The position numbers and the translations under genes are program-made. From CAWEFA01 sp963808135 (GTDB lineage Bacteria; Bacteroidota; Bacteroidia; Bacteroidales; DTGW01), in assembly GCA_963808135.1 (NCBI GenBank), contig CAWEFA010000124.1:62001-126000 (forward strand): DNA of 64,000 nt. Reading direction: 5' to 3'. The notes below the pieces were generated by a model that saw nothing but the letters and a program-made list of their open reading frames with translations, did not search any database and was not told the origin of the DNA. Shown here piece by piece: positions 50,358 to 61,590 of the stretch. The number at the start of each line of letters is the position of its first letter. Position 1 is the stretch's first letter.

Positions 50358-51884
50358 AATGAATAAGCCAATCCCAACCGGGGTTCAAATCCATCGTATG
50401 TATTGAATATTTCCCCGCTTTTATAAGTGACAGTTTTTATATATTCATGGTTTGAATCGAAGATATTTAAATTCGACTTACCTATATTTTGAAATACAGA
50501 ATACCTTATCCCGTAATTGAATGTGAGTTTACCGCCGATTTTTTGCTGGTCCGAAATATAAATTGCATGTTCAAGTTCATAATTCTTCAGATTTGGAAAT
50601 ACCAATAAAGAATCTGATTGAATCCAGGCGTCAATAGGATTTAGCGTATGCAATATTGTGGAAACCCCAAATTTAACCTCATTATCTGGATTTGGATAAT
50701 AGTTGAAATCGGCCTTTAAGCAATAATCAAGCAAACTCGAATTCCACACATAATCCGCTCCACCTTGTTTCATTTCCAGGTTATAACCGTAATTTGAAAC
50801 AATTGCTGTTAGGTTTGAAAACAATTGACTTGAAAACTGATGGTTCCACCGTAAGGTAGCTGTTTTATTTCCAAATCCTGCACGCGACATACCTTTTTCT
50901 CCAAAAATATCCCTTCCCAAATATGCCGATAAAAAAAGCCGGTTGTTTTCGTTAAACTGGTGATTGATTTTCAAATTTAAATCATAAAAATACAGAATAG
51001 ACTTTTTAGCATTTGTATCAGTTAAGAACGGGAAAAAAATATCGGCATACGTTCTTCTCCCGGAAATAAGAAATGATGTTTTCTCGTTTACAATTGGGCC
51101 TTCAACTGTAAGGCGACTTGAAATTAAACCAACTCCGCCTGTTACAGCAAGCTTTTTTGCATTCCCTTCTTTCATCCGAACATCGAGCACTGATGATAAC
51201 CTTCCGCCATAGCAAGCCGGAATATCGCCTTTATATAACTTAATATCGCGAATTGCATCGTTATTAAAAACCGAGAAAAATCCCATGAGATGCGAAGCAT
51301 TATAAACTGTGGCTTCATCAAGCAGAATAAGATTTTGGTCAATACCTCCGCCACGTACACTGAATCCTGATGTGCCTTCGTTTGTAGGCAAAACACCCGG
51401 CAACATCTGAATCGCTTTTATTACATCAACCTCTCCCATTAATGCTGGAATTTGTTTTATATTTTTCATTTCCAGTTTGGAGACACTCATTTCAGGACTT
51501 TTAATTTTATCTTCAGGACGCTCGGCTTTTATAACAACCTCGTTCAATAAATTAATTTCTTCAGCAAGTTCAATATTTAAAACCAGGCTTTTGGTAAGGG
51601 TAACATTTTTTTTCTGGCCCTCGTACCCAACATATGAAAACTCAAATGTGTAATTACCGGGCAGCAGGCTGATTGAATAAAAGCCATACTGGTTTGTCAA
51701 TGAGCCGTTATTTATTTCTTTAACATACACCGTGGCTCCGGTGAGCGCTTCGCCGGTTTTTGCATCTTTAACATACCCGCTGACCGAAGTATGCATTTCG
51801 GCAGGGTTTGATGCAAATAAAAAATTCAGCGACCCGATAATAAAAAGTAATATTATCGTTAATATAAGCTTAGGGTAGTTTATT

Positions 51885-51980
51885 TTCATACGTAGATAAT
51901 TTTATTTTTTTATGGTCGTATGGAACACCCACATTATCTTCATTCGTGTTTGCGAATAGCAGAATCATGGGTGTTTCATA
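51885..51980 (-). promoter_or_regulatory. Repeated structured 5' leader, copy 2
   Basis: This is the second copy of the element at 2920-3014, with about 94% identity and one extra T. On the minus strand the outer stem AACACCCA/TGGGTGTT, the inner stem ATTCG-CAAACA-CGAAT and the CATACG/CGTATG pairing that holds the receptor ATG (51887-51889) are all kept. The five substitutions lie in loops or next to stems. Upstream bases differ from copy 1. Confidence 0.6.
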
Positions 51981-52264
51981 ATTTATTTGAACTTGTTAAT
52001 TTATGCACATTAATTTATTAAAGTGTTCCCAAAAGCAAAATAATAGTTGAATTTGCATACCATGTCCCATACATTTTGCAGATTTTAGCTATAATTGAAT
52101 TTTAATTATTTTATAAAAATAGCAGTATTGAATATCGTATAAGATACTTTTTCGGCAAACGGGAGAATAAAGCAGGTGAAAAATTAAAAAAAAATGAAAA
52201 TACTTCAGCCAAATAAATGGTTTTGCTATAATTTATTATTTTACAAATTACTAAGATGAGTTTC
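51981..52264. other. Gap before the acyl-CoA synthetase gene
   Basis: AT-rich DNA with no gene or confident RNA. It should contain the promoter of the TonB receptor, read on the minus strand. Confidence 0.4.
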
Positions 52265-53926
52265 TCAATTTTCTGTATCTTGTTCCCTAATTTGTACCCT
52301 TCTTATTTTGCCGCTTATGGTTTTGGGAAGCTCGCTTACAAATTCAACTATGCGGGGATATTTATAAGGCGCTGTAACTTTTTTTACATGCTCCTGTAAT
52401 TCTTTGGCCAGTTCATCGCTTGGGTGATAATTTTTTGCAGTAACAATAGTGGCTTTTACAACCTGTCCCCTGTCGGGATCGGGTACAGCGGTAATTGCAC
52501 ATTCAAGCACAGCCGGATGTTCCAAGAGGGCGCTTTCAACTTCAAACGGGCCAATCCGGTATCCGGAACTTTTTATAACATCATCGGCCCTGCCCACAAA
52601 CCAATAATAATCGTCTTCGTCGCGCCAGGCCATATCGCCGGTATGATAAACCCCATTTTGCCATACGCTTTTGGTAAGCTGTTCATCACGGTAATAACCG
52701 TTAAACATGCCTAAAGGTTTTCTTTTATCGGTATAAATAACAATCTGGCCTTCTTCGCCCACTTCGCACGATTTGCCGTTTTCATTAACAATATCTATAT
52801 CATAGCCGGGCGAAGGTTTTCCCATTGAACCGGGCTTGGGCTCCATCCATGAATATGTTGCTACGGCCACCGTACACTCTGTTTGTCCGAAGCCTTCCAT
52901 TAATTTAATCCCCGTGGCGTCAAAAAATTGTTTGTAAACCTCGGGATTAAGAGGCTCACCCGCTACAACGCAATATTTTAAATGAGTTAAATTATATTTA
53001 GACAAATCTTCTTTTATTAAAAACCTGTAAATAGTTGGCGGCGCACAAAACGTGGTTACTTTGTACTTTTCAATAACTTCCATTATGTTTTTTGGAACAA
53101 ATTTGTCATAATCGTAAGTCATAACGGCGCTACCGGAAAGCCATTGGCCGTATATTTTGCCCCATGCCGATTTTGCCCATCCGGTATCGGCAATGGTAAA
53201 GTGCAGGCCGTTGTCCTGAACATTCTGCCAATATCTTGCGGTTGAAATATGTCCCAGAGGATAGGTGAAATTGTGGTTTACCATTTTGGGCATCCCGGTT
53301 GTGCCCGAAGTAAAATACAAAAGCATGATATCATCGTTTTGTGCAGCTTCGTTTAAAACCGGTTTAATAAAATTTTCAGGGCTCTTTTCAATTCCTTCGC
53401 TTATATTTAACCAGCCTTCGCGGTTTTCATTAATCAACGCTTTAAATTTCGATGTAGGCGATTTTTCTATCGCTTCCTCAACATGCTTAATTACCTCAGG
53501 TTCCGGCACGCATACGATCATTTTTATGTCGGCTGCATTATTTCTGTAAATAATATCCTTGGTGCTCAACAAATGCGTTGCAGGTATTGTAATTGCCCCG
53601 ATTTTATTTAATGCCAGCGTACAAAACCAGTATTCATAGCGCCTTTTTAAGATTAGCATAACCGGATCGCCTTTTCTAATTCCAATTGATTTGAAAAAAT
53701 TGGCTGCCTTATCGGTATAATATTTCATTTGTTTAAAAGTGAAAACTGCTTCTGCGCCTTTTTCGTCGCACCATACCATAGCAATTTTGTCCGGCGTTTT
53801 TAAGGCAATTTCGTCAACTACATCATAAGCAAAATTGAAGTTATCGGGGATTTTAATCTTATAATTATCAATAAAATCCTGATAAGAATTAAATTCAGTT
53901 TTGGACAGATATTTTTCCAGTAACAT
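52265..53926 (-). CDS. AMP-binding acyl-CoA synthetase
   Basis: The 553-aa ANL-family enzyme activates a carboxylic acid with ATP and CoA. The core motif YFTSGTTGMPKMV (about residues 206-218), GFGQTECTVAVATY, YHTGDMAWRDEDDYYWFVGR and the C-terminal catalytic Lys motif PKTISGKIRR are present. It lacks a membrane anchor and a signal peptide, and its relatives include medium-chain and acetyl-CoA synthetases; the substrate is uncertain. The XRE-cupin regulator gene lies 80 bases upstream on the same strand, a pairing often seen in the Bacteroidota, so it is probably under its control. Confidence 0.9.
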   Translation of the reverse strand: MLLEKYLSKTEFNSYQDFIDNYKIKIPDNFNFAYDVVDEIALKTPDKIAMVWCDEKGAEAVFTFKQMKYYTDKAANFFKSIGIRKGDPVMLILKRRYEYWFCTLALNKIGAITIPATHLLSTKDIIYRNNAADIKMIVCVPEPEVIKHVEEAIEKSPTSKFKALINENREGWLNISEGIEKSPENFIKPVLNEAAQNDDIMLLYFTSGTTGMPKMVNHNFTYPLGHISTARYWQNVQDNGLHFTIADTGWAKSAWGKIYGQWLSGSAVMTYDYDKFVPKNIMEVIEKYKVTTFCAPPTIYRFLIKEDLSKYNLTHLKYCVVAGEPLNPEVYKQFFDATGIKLMEGFGQTECTVAVATYSWMEPKPGSMGKPSPGYDIDIVNENGKSCEVGEEGQIVIYTDKRKPLGMFNGYYRDEQLTKSVWQNGVYHTGDMAWRDEDDYYWFVGRADDVIKSSGYRIGPFEVESALLEHPAVLECAITAVPDPDRGQVVKATIVTAKNYHPSDELAKELQEHVKKVTAPYKYPRIVEFVSELPKTISGKIRRVQIREQDTEN

Positions 53927-54006
53927 TTTTCTCCTGATTTATTTATAATTACTCAATTTTTTTGAAATATGATAATTTAAATACTTCTTATTTGTTTGAA
54001 GGCAGG

Positions 54007-54561
54007 TTATAAAACAACTACAAGCAACCTGGCGGCTTTGTTGTTTAAAGCTTTCATGCAATGTTTGTATCCCGAATCGAAATATAAAGAATCGCCTTCA
54101 TTGAGGGTTATTTCATGAACATCAATTATTACTTTCAAAGTACCTTCCATTACAAAATGGAACTCCTGACCTGGATGCGAGTTAAATTCGACAGTTGAAT
54201 TTTCCGCTTCAGGTTCAACCGTAACAATAAACGGTTCTGCTTTTTTATGGATAAAATTATAGGCCAGGCTTTCATATTTATATTGTTTTCTTCTTTCAGC
54301 GCTTAGCCCTTCACCTTTTCTTACCACGCAATAAACATGAAGGCGCGGATTTTCACCACCCAATAATGCCGAAAGTTCAATATTGAATTTATGGGAAATT
54401 TCATACAGCAAGCCTATTGGAATATCAATTTTACCACTTTCGTACTGCAAATATAAATCCATTGCAACCCCAAATTCGACAGCCAGTGATTCTGCCGATA
54501 TTCCGGAAATTTCCCTTAAACCTTTAATCCTTTCAGCAATTTGTTTTATATGCTCTGTCAT
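54007..54561 (-). CDS. XRE-family regulator with C-terminal cupin domain
   Basis: The 184-aa protein has an N-terminal helix-turn-helix (about residues 11-65: LREISGISAESLAVEFGV) and a cupin beta-barrel from about residue 105 (VEFNSHPGQEFHFVMEGTLK and LNEGDSLYFDSGYKHCM). The cupin is the likely ligand sensor. It is upstream of the acyl-CoA synthetase and probably regulates it; the ligand may be a metabolite of that enzyme. This is the typical HTH-cupin arrangement of fatty-acid or amino-acid regulators. Confidence 0.9.
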   Translation of the reverse strand: MTEHIKQIAERIKGLREISGISAESLAVEFGVAMDLYLQYESGKIDIPIGLLYEISHKFNIELSALLGGENPRLHVYCVVRKGEGLSAERRKQYKYESLAYNFIHKKAEPFIVTVEPEAENSTVEFNSHPGQEFHFVMEGTLKVIIDVHEITLNEGDSLYFDSGYKHCMKALNNKAARLLVVVL

Positions 54562-54638
54562 AATAATGATATTTTAAATTTGAAAGAACGAATGCAAGAA
54601 TTTATAAATTTCTTGTAGTTTGAAAATGCTCTATATTT

Positions 54639-55589
54639 TTATTCCAGCGCATAACTTTCAGTCATCTGGTTATAAAACTTAACAAAATTGTTTTTTTCTT
54701 CAGAATCCATCCATTCCATAGCGCTTTTGGGATGTTCGTTAAGCATGCCGGTGATAAGGTAAGGAATATGATAACCCCATTCAATCTGTTGTTTCATAGA
54801 AATAAGATGATCCTGGATAATTTTAATTACAGGCCTGAGTTTGTATTTGGGGTTTTTCAGGAATGCCAGCAGGACTTCCGTATGGCAATTCCCGGCTCCA
54901 CTGCCGAAACCAAGTAGCGTGCAGTCAGCCATATTACAGTTTTCAATTATTGCCGTAACAGTATTTGAAAATGCAAGTTGCATATTATTGTGGGCATGAA
55001 TGCCAATAGTTTTACCGGGCATGGCTTTAAAATATTTACGCACTAAAAGCTCTATCTGCTCGCAATACAAACTTCCAAAGCTATCGACAAGATAAAAAAT
55101 AGGAACGCGTGATTTTGCAACATCATTTAAAGCTTCGTCTAAATCGCGTTCGTTAACTTTCGAAACTGCCATTAAATTTATTGTTGCTTCGTAGCCTTTA
55201 TCCATACAATGTTCAGCCAGGGCAATAGCTTTATCCATCTGGTGCACATAACATGCCACGCGGATCATATCAATAACGCTGTCTTTTTTCTGTGGAATAT
55301 CATCGTTGTCAATACGCCCAATATCAGCCATACATGAAAGTTTAAGCCCGGTTTTGTTACTTCCGACAATACGGCGCAAATCTTTTTCGTCGCAAAATTT
55401 CCACGGGCCGTTTTCTGTACGCGAATATGCTTTTTCGCTGCTTTTATAACCTATTTCCATATAATCGATGCCGGAAGCCACAAGCGCATCGTAAACGGCT
55501 TTCACAAATTCATCGCTGAATTTCCAATTATTCATCAACCCACCATCCCTGATAGTGCAATCTATAACTTTAATTTCCTTTCTGTACAT
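54639..55589 (-). CDS. HMGL-like / oxovalerate-aldolase-type pyruvate aldolase
   Basis: The 316-aa protein has the aldolase barrel start VIDCTIRDGGLMNNWKFSDE, whose TIRDGG is the metal/substrate motif of the DRE-TIM (HMGL-like) family. DSFGSLYCEQIELLV and IGIHAHNNMQLAFSNTV hold the metal-binding histidines. GSGAGNCHTEVLLAFL is a further family block. Members include 4-hydroxy-2-oxovalerate aldolase, homocitrate synthase and others, so the exact reaction cannot be read from the sequence. It lies 10 bases after a chorismate mutase gene, so a link to aromatic or pyruvate-derived metabolism is possible. Confidence 0.85.
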   Translation of the reverse strand: MYRKEIKVIDCTIRDGGLMNNWKFSDEFVKAVYDALVASGIDYMEIGYKSSEKAYSRTENGPWKFCDEKDLRRIVGSNKTGLKLSCMADIGRIDNDDIPQKKDSVIDMIRVACYVHQMDKAIALAEHCMDKGYEATINLMAVSKVNERDLDEALNDVAKSRVPIFYLVDSFGSLYCEQIELLVRKYFKAMPGKTIGIHAHNNMQLAFSNTVTAIIENCNMADCTLLGFGSGAGNCHTEVLLAFLKNPKYKLRPVIKIIQDHLISMKQQIEWGYHIPYLITGMLNEHPKSAMEWMDSEEKNNFVKFYNQMTESYALE

Positions 55590-55599
55590 ATTATTCCGG

Positions 55600-55965
55600 T
55601 TAACTTTTTTTAATTAGTTTGGCTATCTTCAGTTCTTCTTTAATAAAATAATCCAATAATAATTTATAAACCTTTTTAATCACTATTGAGTTTAATCCAA
55701 GCGCTTCTGCCCATTCCCCACGTTCCTTGATAACGCTTTTATATCTCTTCCTGGCCGTGATGCTTTCTTTGCTGTGATCTTTAAATTTTACAACTTCTTT
55801 AACAAATTGAAACCTTTCATTTAGCAAATCAACTATTTTCTTATCAATACGATCAATTTCCAGCCTTATATCATCTAAGGATTTACATTCTGAAGGTGGT
55901 TTGCTAAGTTCTTTCATTAATTTACTTTTTTGTTCCAATATTATTGAATAATTATTTTCATCCAA
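55600..55965 (-). CDS. Chorismate mutase, AroQ type
   Basis: The 121-aa protein has the AroQ helical signature from about residue 25: DDIRLEIDRIDKKIVDLLNE, then RFQFVKEVVKFKDHS. The pocket residues Arg, Lys and Asp typical of AroQ are in place (RLEIDRIDKKI, FVKEVVKFK). It isomerises chorismate to prephenate, or could act as an isochorismate-pyruvate lyase, since the two share this fold. It is unusual as a free-standing gene directly before an HMGL-type aldolase with only 10 bases between, and not fused to a DAHP synthase. Confidence 0.85.
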   Translation of the reverse strand: MDENNYSIILEQKSKLMKELSKPPSECKSLDDIRLEIDRIDKKIVDLLNERFQFVKEVVKFKDHSKESITARKRYKSVIKERGEWAEALGLNSIVIKKVYKLLLDYFIKEELKIAKLIKKS

Positions 55966-56157
55966 CTGTTAATTTTCTTTTTCAACAGTCAGGCAAAAAT
56001 AGACAAAAGGCAAATATATTTGAATTTTTTGATAACAAAATCAAATAAATTCTGTTTCAATCATTTTTCATTGCTGTTCAACAGTAAATGAAATATATTT
56101 TTTTAATTTGCAGTTTTAAAATTGGACAAAGAGTTTATTCCTTAAAATGAATTAAAT

Positions 56158-58432
56158 ATGCTTTTCGATTTCGACATGATTGATAATGTTTATTCGAAAA
56201 TTGATAAACAAATTAGCGAAGCGAGGAAAATTTTAAACAGGCCGCTAACATTGACCGAAAAGATTTTGTTTTCGCACCTTGCTTTGAAAACAGCTAAGAA
56301 TACTTGCAAACGCGGCATCGACTATGTTGAATTTAATCCCGACAGGGTAGCAATGCAGGATGCCACCGCCCAAATGGCTTTGCTCCAGTTTATGAATGCA
56401 GGCAAAAATAAAGTAGCTGTTCCCACTACCGTGCACTGCGACCACCTGGTTATTGCAAAATCCGGCAGCAAAACGAGATATCGAAACATCGAAGGTTAAA
56501 AATGGCGAAATTTATAATTTCCTTTCATCAATTTCGAATAAATACGGAATAGGTTTTTGGAAGCCGGGTTCGGGAATCATCCATCAAATAATTTTAGAAA
56601 ATTATGCATTTCCAGGCGGCATGATAATTGGCACCGACTCGCACACGGTCAATGCCGGCGGGCTTGGCATGATTGCAATTGGTGTTGGCGGCGCCGATGC
56701 TGTTGACGTTATGGCAGGAATGCCATGGGAATTGAAATTGCCGGAAATAATTGGCGTACGGTTAACCGGAAAGCTTTCAGGATGGGCATCACCTAAGGAT
56801 TTGATTTTAAAACTTGCCGGTATGCTCACGGTAAAAGGAGGGACTGGAAAAATTATCGAATATTTTGGCGATGGCGCTAAAACTATTTCCTGTACAGGCA
56901 AAGCTACCATTTGCAACATGGGGGCTGAAGTAGGCGCAACAACAAGCATTTTCGGCTATGATACAAAAATGCGCGATTACTTAGTTTCGACAGGTCGGGC
57001 TGAAGTTGCCGATGCCGCCGGTAAAATAGATGGCAATCTTACCGCCGACCCTGAAGCATATTCCATGCCTGAAAAGTATTTCGATAAGGTTATTGAAATT
57101 AATTTATCTAATGTTGAACCTCAAATAAACGGGCCTTTTACTCCTGACAAAGCATGGCCTTTATCGGATTTTGCAAAGGCAGTTAAAGAAAATGGCTATC
57201 CTGAAAAACTTGAAGCCGGCTTAATAGGCTCATGTACAAATTCATCGTATGAAGATATTGGCCGTTCCGCTTCCCTTGTAAAACAGGTGCTGGACAAGAA
57301 TCTTAAGATTAAAAGCGAATACATTATAACGCCGGGCTCGGAATCAGTTAAATTAACCGTTGAACGCGATGGTTTACTTGAAATTTTTTCTAAAGTCGGG
57401 GGCAAAGTATTGGCTAACGCTTGCGGGCCTTGTATTGGCCAATGGATTCGGACTGATAACACAGAAGGGAAAAAAAATTCCATTATCACTTCGTTTAACC
57501 GCAATTTTGCAAAAAGAAACGATGGCAACCCAGACACTCATACATTTCTTGCGTCGCCTGAAATTGTTACTGCCCTTGCAATCGGAGGCAAACTCACATT
57601 CAATCCCATGACAGATTATCTTATTAATGAAGAAGGGGAAAAAGTAATGCTTGATGAACCCGAAGGCCGGGAACTTCCATCGGGGAATTTTTTAATTGAT
57701 GAAACAGGCTACCAGGCCCCGACAAAAAATGGAAATGATATAGAAATTATTGTCGACCCGAATTCCGAACGGATACAACTTTTACAGCCTTTTGGCGCTT
57801 GGGATGGGAAAGACCTGAAAGGCCTGCGTTTGCTTATTAAAGTTAAAGGCAAATGCACAACCGACCATATTTCAATGGCAGGCACATGGCTCAAATATCG
57901 AGGCCATCTCGATAATATTTCAAATAACTTGTTGATTGGCGCAATAAATTATTTTAACGATAAAACAAACTGCATTAAAAACCAACTCAACGGAAATTAC
58001 CTTACAGTTCCTGAAGTTGCGAGGGCTTATAAAAATATTGGTTTGGGCAGCATAATAGTTGGCGACGAAAATTATGGCGAAGGTTCATCGCGCGAGCATG
58101 CGGCCATGGAACCCAGGCATATGGGCGTAAGAGTCGTGCTTGTGCGCTCATTCGCGCGCATACATGAAACAAATTTAAAGAAGCAGGGAATTCTTGCGCT
58201 TACATTTAGCAACAAAGAGGATTATGAAAAAATCAGGGAAGACGACACAATCGATATTACCGGTTTAACTTCCTTTGCACCTGGAAAATTGTTAACAGGT
58301 GTACTAAACCACTCCGATGGTACCAAAGAAGAAATTACCCTTAATCATTCTTATAACGAAAACCAATTCGGATGGTTCAAAGCAGGTTCGGCGCTAAATT
58401 TGATTAAACAACAGAACAAAATTATAAATTGA
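56158..58432 (+). pseudogene. Aconitate hydratase, broken by one frameshift
   Basis: The frame opens with MLFDFDMIDNVYSKIDKQIS and reads the aconitase HCDHLVIAKSG block, then goes out of frame at 56467. A second frame (from 56453) continues NPAAKRDIETSKVKNGEIYN to the end. Dropping one A near 56467 gives KSGAKRDIETSK. The Fe-S cluster and active-site blocks are present: GTDSHTVNAGGLG, the cysteine segments IGSCTNSS and NACGPCIGQW, plus NYGEGSSREHAAMEPRHMG near the C-terminus. The full length is about 757 codons, of the mitochondrial-type aconitase. It converts citrate to isocitrate in the TCA cycle. A broken copy of such a core gene makes sequence error likely. Confidence 0.93.
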
Positions 58433-58764
58433 AGTTCTGAATTTCTGAAGTTTTGAATTTCTGAATGTTATCTAAATTCTTAATATTATTTGGTTTAATT
58501 GATGAATATGATATTTATAATATTTTCCAATTGCCCAAAGATAAATATATTTGCATTGATAAAGCAGTACATATAATTTAACTGCAAGATTTATAATTAA
58601 CTTAATCTCACGGTTTACAAAGCCCGATAATATAAAGTTTCGGGCTTTTATTTTTTCAATTTAAAAATTACCAAGTTTCCTGTTCCTGAAAGTCTCTTTG
58701 GATTAATCTTATTTTGAGGTGAAAAATAAAAAAAGAGTTGAGCAAAAATGGGGAAAGCTAAATC
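58433..58764. other. Gap between aconitase and GtrA
   Basis: 332 bases with no gene. The only clear element is the terminator at 58619-58657. Confidence 0.5.
58619..58657 (+). terminator. Terminator downstream of aconitase
   Basis: AAAGCCCGA (58619-58627) pairs with TCGGGCTTT (58640-58648) and is followed by TTATTTTTT. It lies about 190 bases past the aconitase stop, so a long 3' tail is implied. Confidence 0.7.
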
Positions 58765-59286
58765 TTATTGGTTTGAAAGCTCTGAAATACTAATGGATTT
58801 CACTGTTTTAAACGTAAAATGCTTTTGTGAAAAATAGCTGTAAACAACTACCAAAACTGTTGTAAGCATTTTTGAAGGGGTAGGATAAAGTTTACAATAC
58901 TCCACAAAAAACTTCAGTAAAATATAATTCAAAAATATACAAACCATAACTGTTAAGCCATACCTGAAAACCTGTACGCGCCGGCGAAGATTTGAATTAG
59001 AAAAAGTAATGTGTTTCATTAAAAGGAATCCTGTAATGAAAGTAATAGGGAAAACAAAAATAAATGAAGCTATGTAAGGACTAATTGAAATAATATGTAA
59101 ATGGATGATTCTCTTTTTTAATATAAAATTGTAAGTGATGAAATACAAGAAAGTATCGAGCATTAAATTTGAACCGCCGCAAATCGCGTAACTGAACGTG
59201 TCAACAGGGATAATTTTTTTAAATGGAATATAAGCCCAGCAAATAAATAGTTGAATAAGCTCTTTTATTTTTCTCAAAAATACCAT
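58765..59286 (-). CDS. GtrA-family membrane protein
   Basis: The protein has four membrane segments and the GtrA pattern: YAICGGSNLMLDTFLYFI near the start, then FLLMKHITFSNSNLRRRVQ, and KHFTFKT near the end. GtrA proteins are thought to flip undecaprenyl-phosphate-linked sugars across the inner membrane in surface glycan decoration. I take the ATG at 59286 (MVFLRKIKEL) as the start; an upstream TTG at 59307 is possible but less likely. No glycosyltransferase gene is adjacent, so its glycan target is unknown. Confidence 0.87.
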   Translation of the reverse strand: MVFLRKIKELIQLFICWAYIPFKKIIPVDTFSYAICGGSNLMLDTFLYFITYNFILKKRIIHLHIISISPYIASFIFVFPITFITGFLLMKHITFSNSNLRRRVQVFRYGLTVMVCIFLNYILLKFFVEYCKLYPTPSKMLTTVLVVVYSYFSQKHFTFKTVKSISISELSNQ

Positions 59287-59399
59287 TTGTAATTTTTTGA
59301 GAAACAAAAATAAGTTTCTTTTGGAAAAATCCTAATCAGAAAAAAAAAATTTAATGAAAAAATTGGGAAAATTAAAGCACAATTATGTTTATGAACTTA

Positions 59400-61590
59400 T
59401 TAATTACCCATTTCAGAAAGAAATTTTATACGCATCAACCGTATTTCTTCTTCAGTAAATTCATCTTCGCTTAGTTCTTCTAATGCATCCGCAACAGCCT
59501 CGCTTTCAGCTTCACGAAAATAATCGTACACGATTCTGTTGACGCTCATCATCTAAAATTTCATCAATATAATAATCGATATTTAGTTTGGTGCCGCTAT
59601 TCACAATAGCTTCTATTTCGGTAAGCAATTCGTTCATATCTAAACCTTTTGCTAAAGCAACATCTTCAAGAGACATTTTGCGGTCGATACTTTGAATGAT
59701 AAATACTTTTAACCCCGATTTGTTGACGACCGATTTTACAACCATATCCTGCGGCCTTATTATGTCTTTTTCATCAACATATGCTTTTATAAGTTCAATG
59801 AATTCTTTTCCATAACGCTGTGCCTTACCGGTTCCAACCCCCATAGTATTTTGGAGTTCTTCCAACGTAATAGGATATTGGATGGCCATATCTTCAAGCG
59901 ATGGGTCCTGGAATATAACAAATGGCGGCAAGTTTTTTTGCTTGGCTATTTGCTTCCTTAAATCTTTTAAAATATGCAATAATTCTTCGTCAACGGTTGT
60001 TGTTTTTGACATTGAAACAGTTTGGTCTTCATCAGTTTCAACATCGTAATCATGATCTTCTGTAAGCATAAATGATTCAGGATGATCCATATATTTATAT
60101 CCTACTTCAGTAACTTTTAATAAACCATAATTTTCAATATCTTTTTGCAATAGCAGGCCAACAAGCATTTGACGGATAACTGCATTCCAAAACTTTATGT
60201 TTTTCTCTCCTCCCGAACCGAAAATTTCAAGCTTATGATGTTTGTATGCTTTAACCGCTGAAGTAGGGTTTCCGGAAAGGACGTTGGCAATATGCTCCGA
60301 TTTAAATTTTTCTTTAACTGCAAGCACACAATCGAGAACCTGCAATATGTATTCCTGTCCTTCAAACTGGGTTTTAGGATGGAGGCAATTATCGCAATTT
60401 TCGCAATTGTCTTTTTCATAAACTTCACCAAAGTAGTGCAGGAGAAATTTGCGCCGGCAAACTGAAGTTTCGGCATAAGAAACAGTTTCCATTAAAAGCT
60501 GTTTGCCAATTTCCTGTTCAGCTACCGGTTTGCCCTGCATAAATTTTTCAAGTTTTTGAATATCCTGGTACCGGTAAAAAGTAATACATTGCCCTTCGCC
60601 GCCATCACGGCCTGCACGACCGGTTTCCTGGTAGTAACCTTCCAAACTTTTTGGAATATCATAATGGATTACAAAGCGAACGTCGGGCTTGTCAATACCC
60701 ATACCAAATGCAATTGTAGCAACAATCACATCAGCTTCTTCCATTAAAAATTTGTCCTGGTTGAGCGTGCGGTTGGCAGCATCCATGCCTGCATGATATT
60801 GTAAAGCCTTAATGCCATTGACCTGTAAAAGTTCCGTCATTTCTTCGACTTTCTTACGGCTCAAACAATAAACTATTCCGGATTTACCGCTATTATTTTT
60901 AATAAATTTAATAACCTGTTTAGAAGCTTCTATTTTAGGTCGTATTTCATAATAAAGGTTGGGCCTGTTAAATGATGATTTGAAAATTGTAGCCTCCATC
61001 ATTTCAAGATTTTTCTGAATATCGTTTTGTACTTTTGGCGTTGCCGTTGCAGTAAGGGCAATAATAGGGGCATTGCCGATTTGATTAATTATTGGCCTGA
61101 TGCGCCTGTACTCAGGCCTGAAATCGTGTCCCCATTCCGATATGCAATGAGCCTCATCAACGGCATAAAATGAAACTGTAACCTGCTTTAAAAATAAAAC
61201 ATTTTCTTCTTTTGTAAGAGATTCAGGAGCAACATAAAGCAATTTTGTTTTTTCTGAAATCACATCTTCCTTAACTTTATGAATTTGAGTTTTTGTAAGT
61301 GATGAGTTTAAAAAATGTGCTACACCATCATCTTCGCTAAAGCTGCGCATTGAATCGACCTGATTTTTCATTAAAGCAATTAACGGAGAAATTACAATAG
61401 CAGTGCCTTTTAATAATAGTGCGGGTAACTGGTAGCAAAGCGATTTGCCACCCCCTGTAGGCATAAGAACAAATGTGTCTTTTCCTTCCAACACGTTACA
61501 AATTATTGCTTCCTGGTTTCCCTTGAACTTTTCAAATCCAAAGTACTTCTTCAAATTATTAAGTAACGACTGTTCCTCAAGTATTGACAT
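59400..61590 (-). pseudogene. recQ: ATP-dependent DNA helicase RecQ, C-terminus shifted by one base
   Basis: The main frame from 61590 covers helicase domains (MPTGGGKSLCYQLPALL Walker A, YAVDEAHCISEWGHDF), the zinc-binding CRRKFLLHYFGEVY..CENCDNCLHP region, and an HRDC domain (DLRKQIAKQKNLPPFVIFQ), but ends abruptly as DDERQQNRVRLFS at 59512. In the next frame the sequence continues as NRIVYDYFREAESEAV to the typical Bacteroidota RecQ end EEEIRLMRIKFLSEMGN, stop at 59400. Removing one base near 59544 restores it. RecQ unwinds 3'-5' DNA in recombination and repair. The truncated form keeps all catalytic parts. Confidence 0.9.

Larger units (their letters stand above)
48547..51889 (-). pseudogene. 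TonB-dependent receptor (DUF4249-associated type) split by an IS element
   Basis: The N-terminal half (50361-51889) has a signal peptide, a carboxypeptidase-regulatory-like domain (VSGYVKDAKTGEALTGATVY), a plug with VIKAIQMLPGVLPTNEGTSG and FSVRGGGIDQNLILLDEATV, and barrel strands. The C-terminal half (48547-49360) holds the last strands (EISSIKASYSRTIQYLQLAS and onward to ITYNFSF). Removing the element and one copy of the 3-bp duplication joins them in frame as AYSL-NEISSIK. Receptors of this kind import a still unknown nutrient with TonB energy. Its start codon lies inside the repeated leader element (copy 2). Confidence 0.93.
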
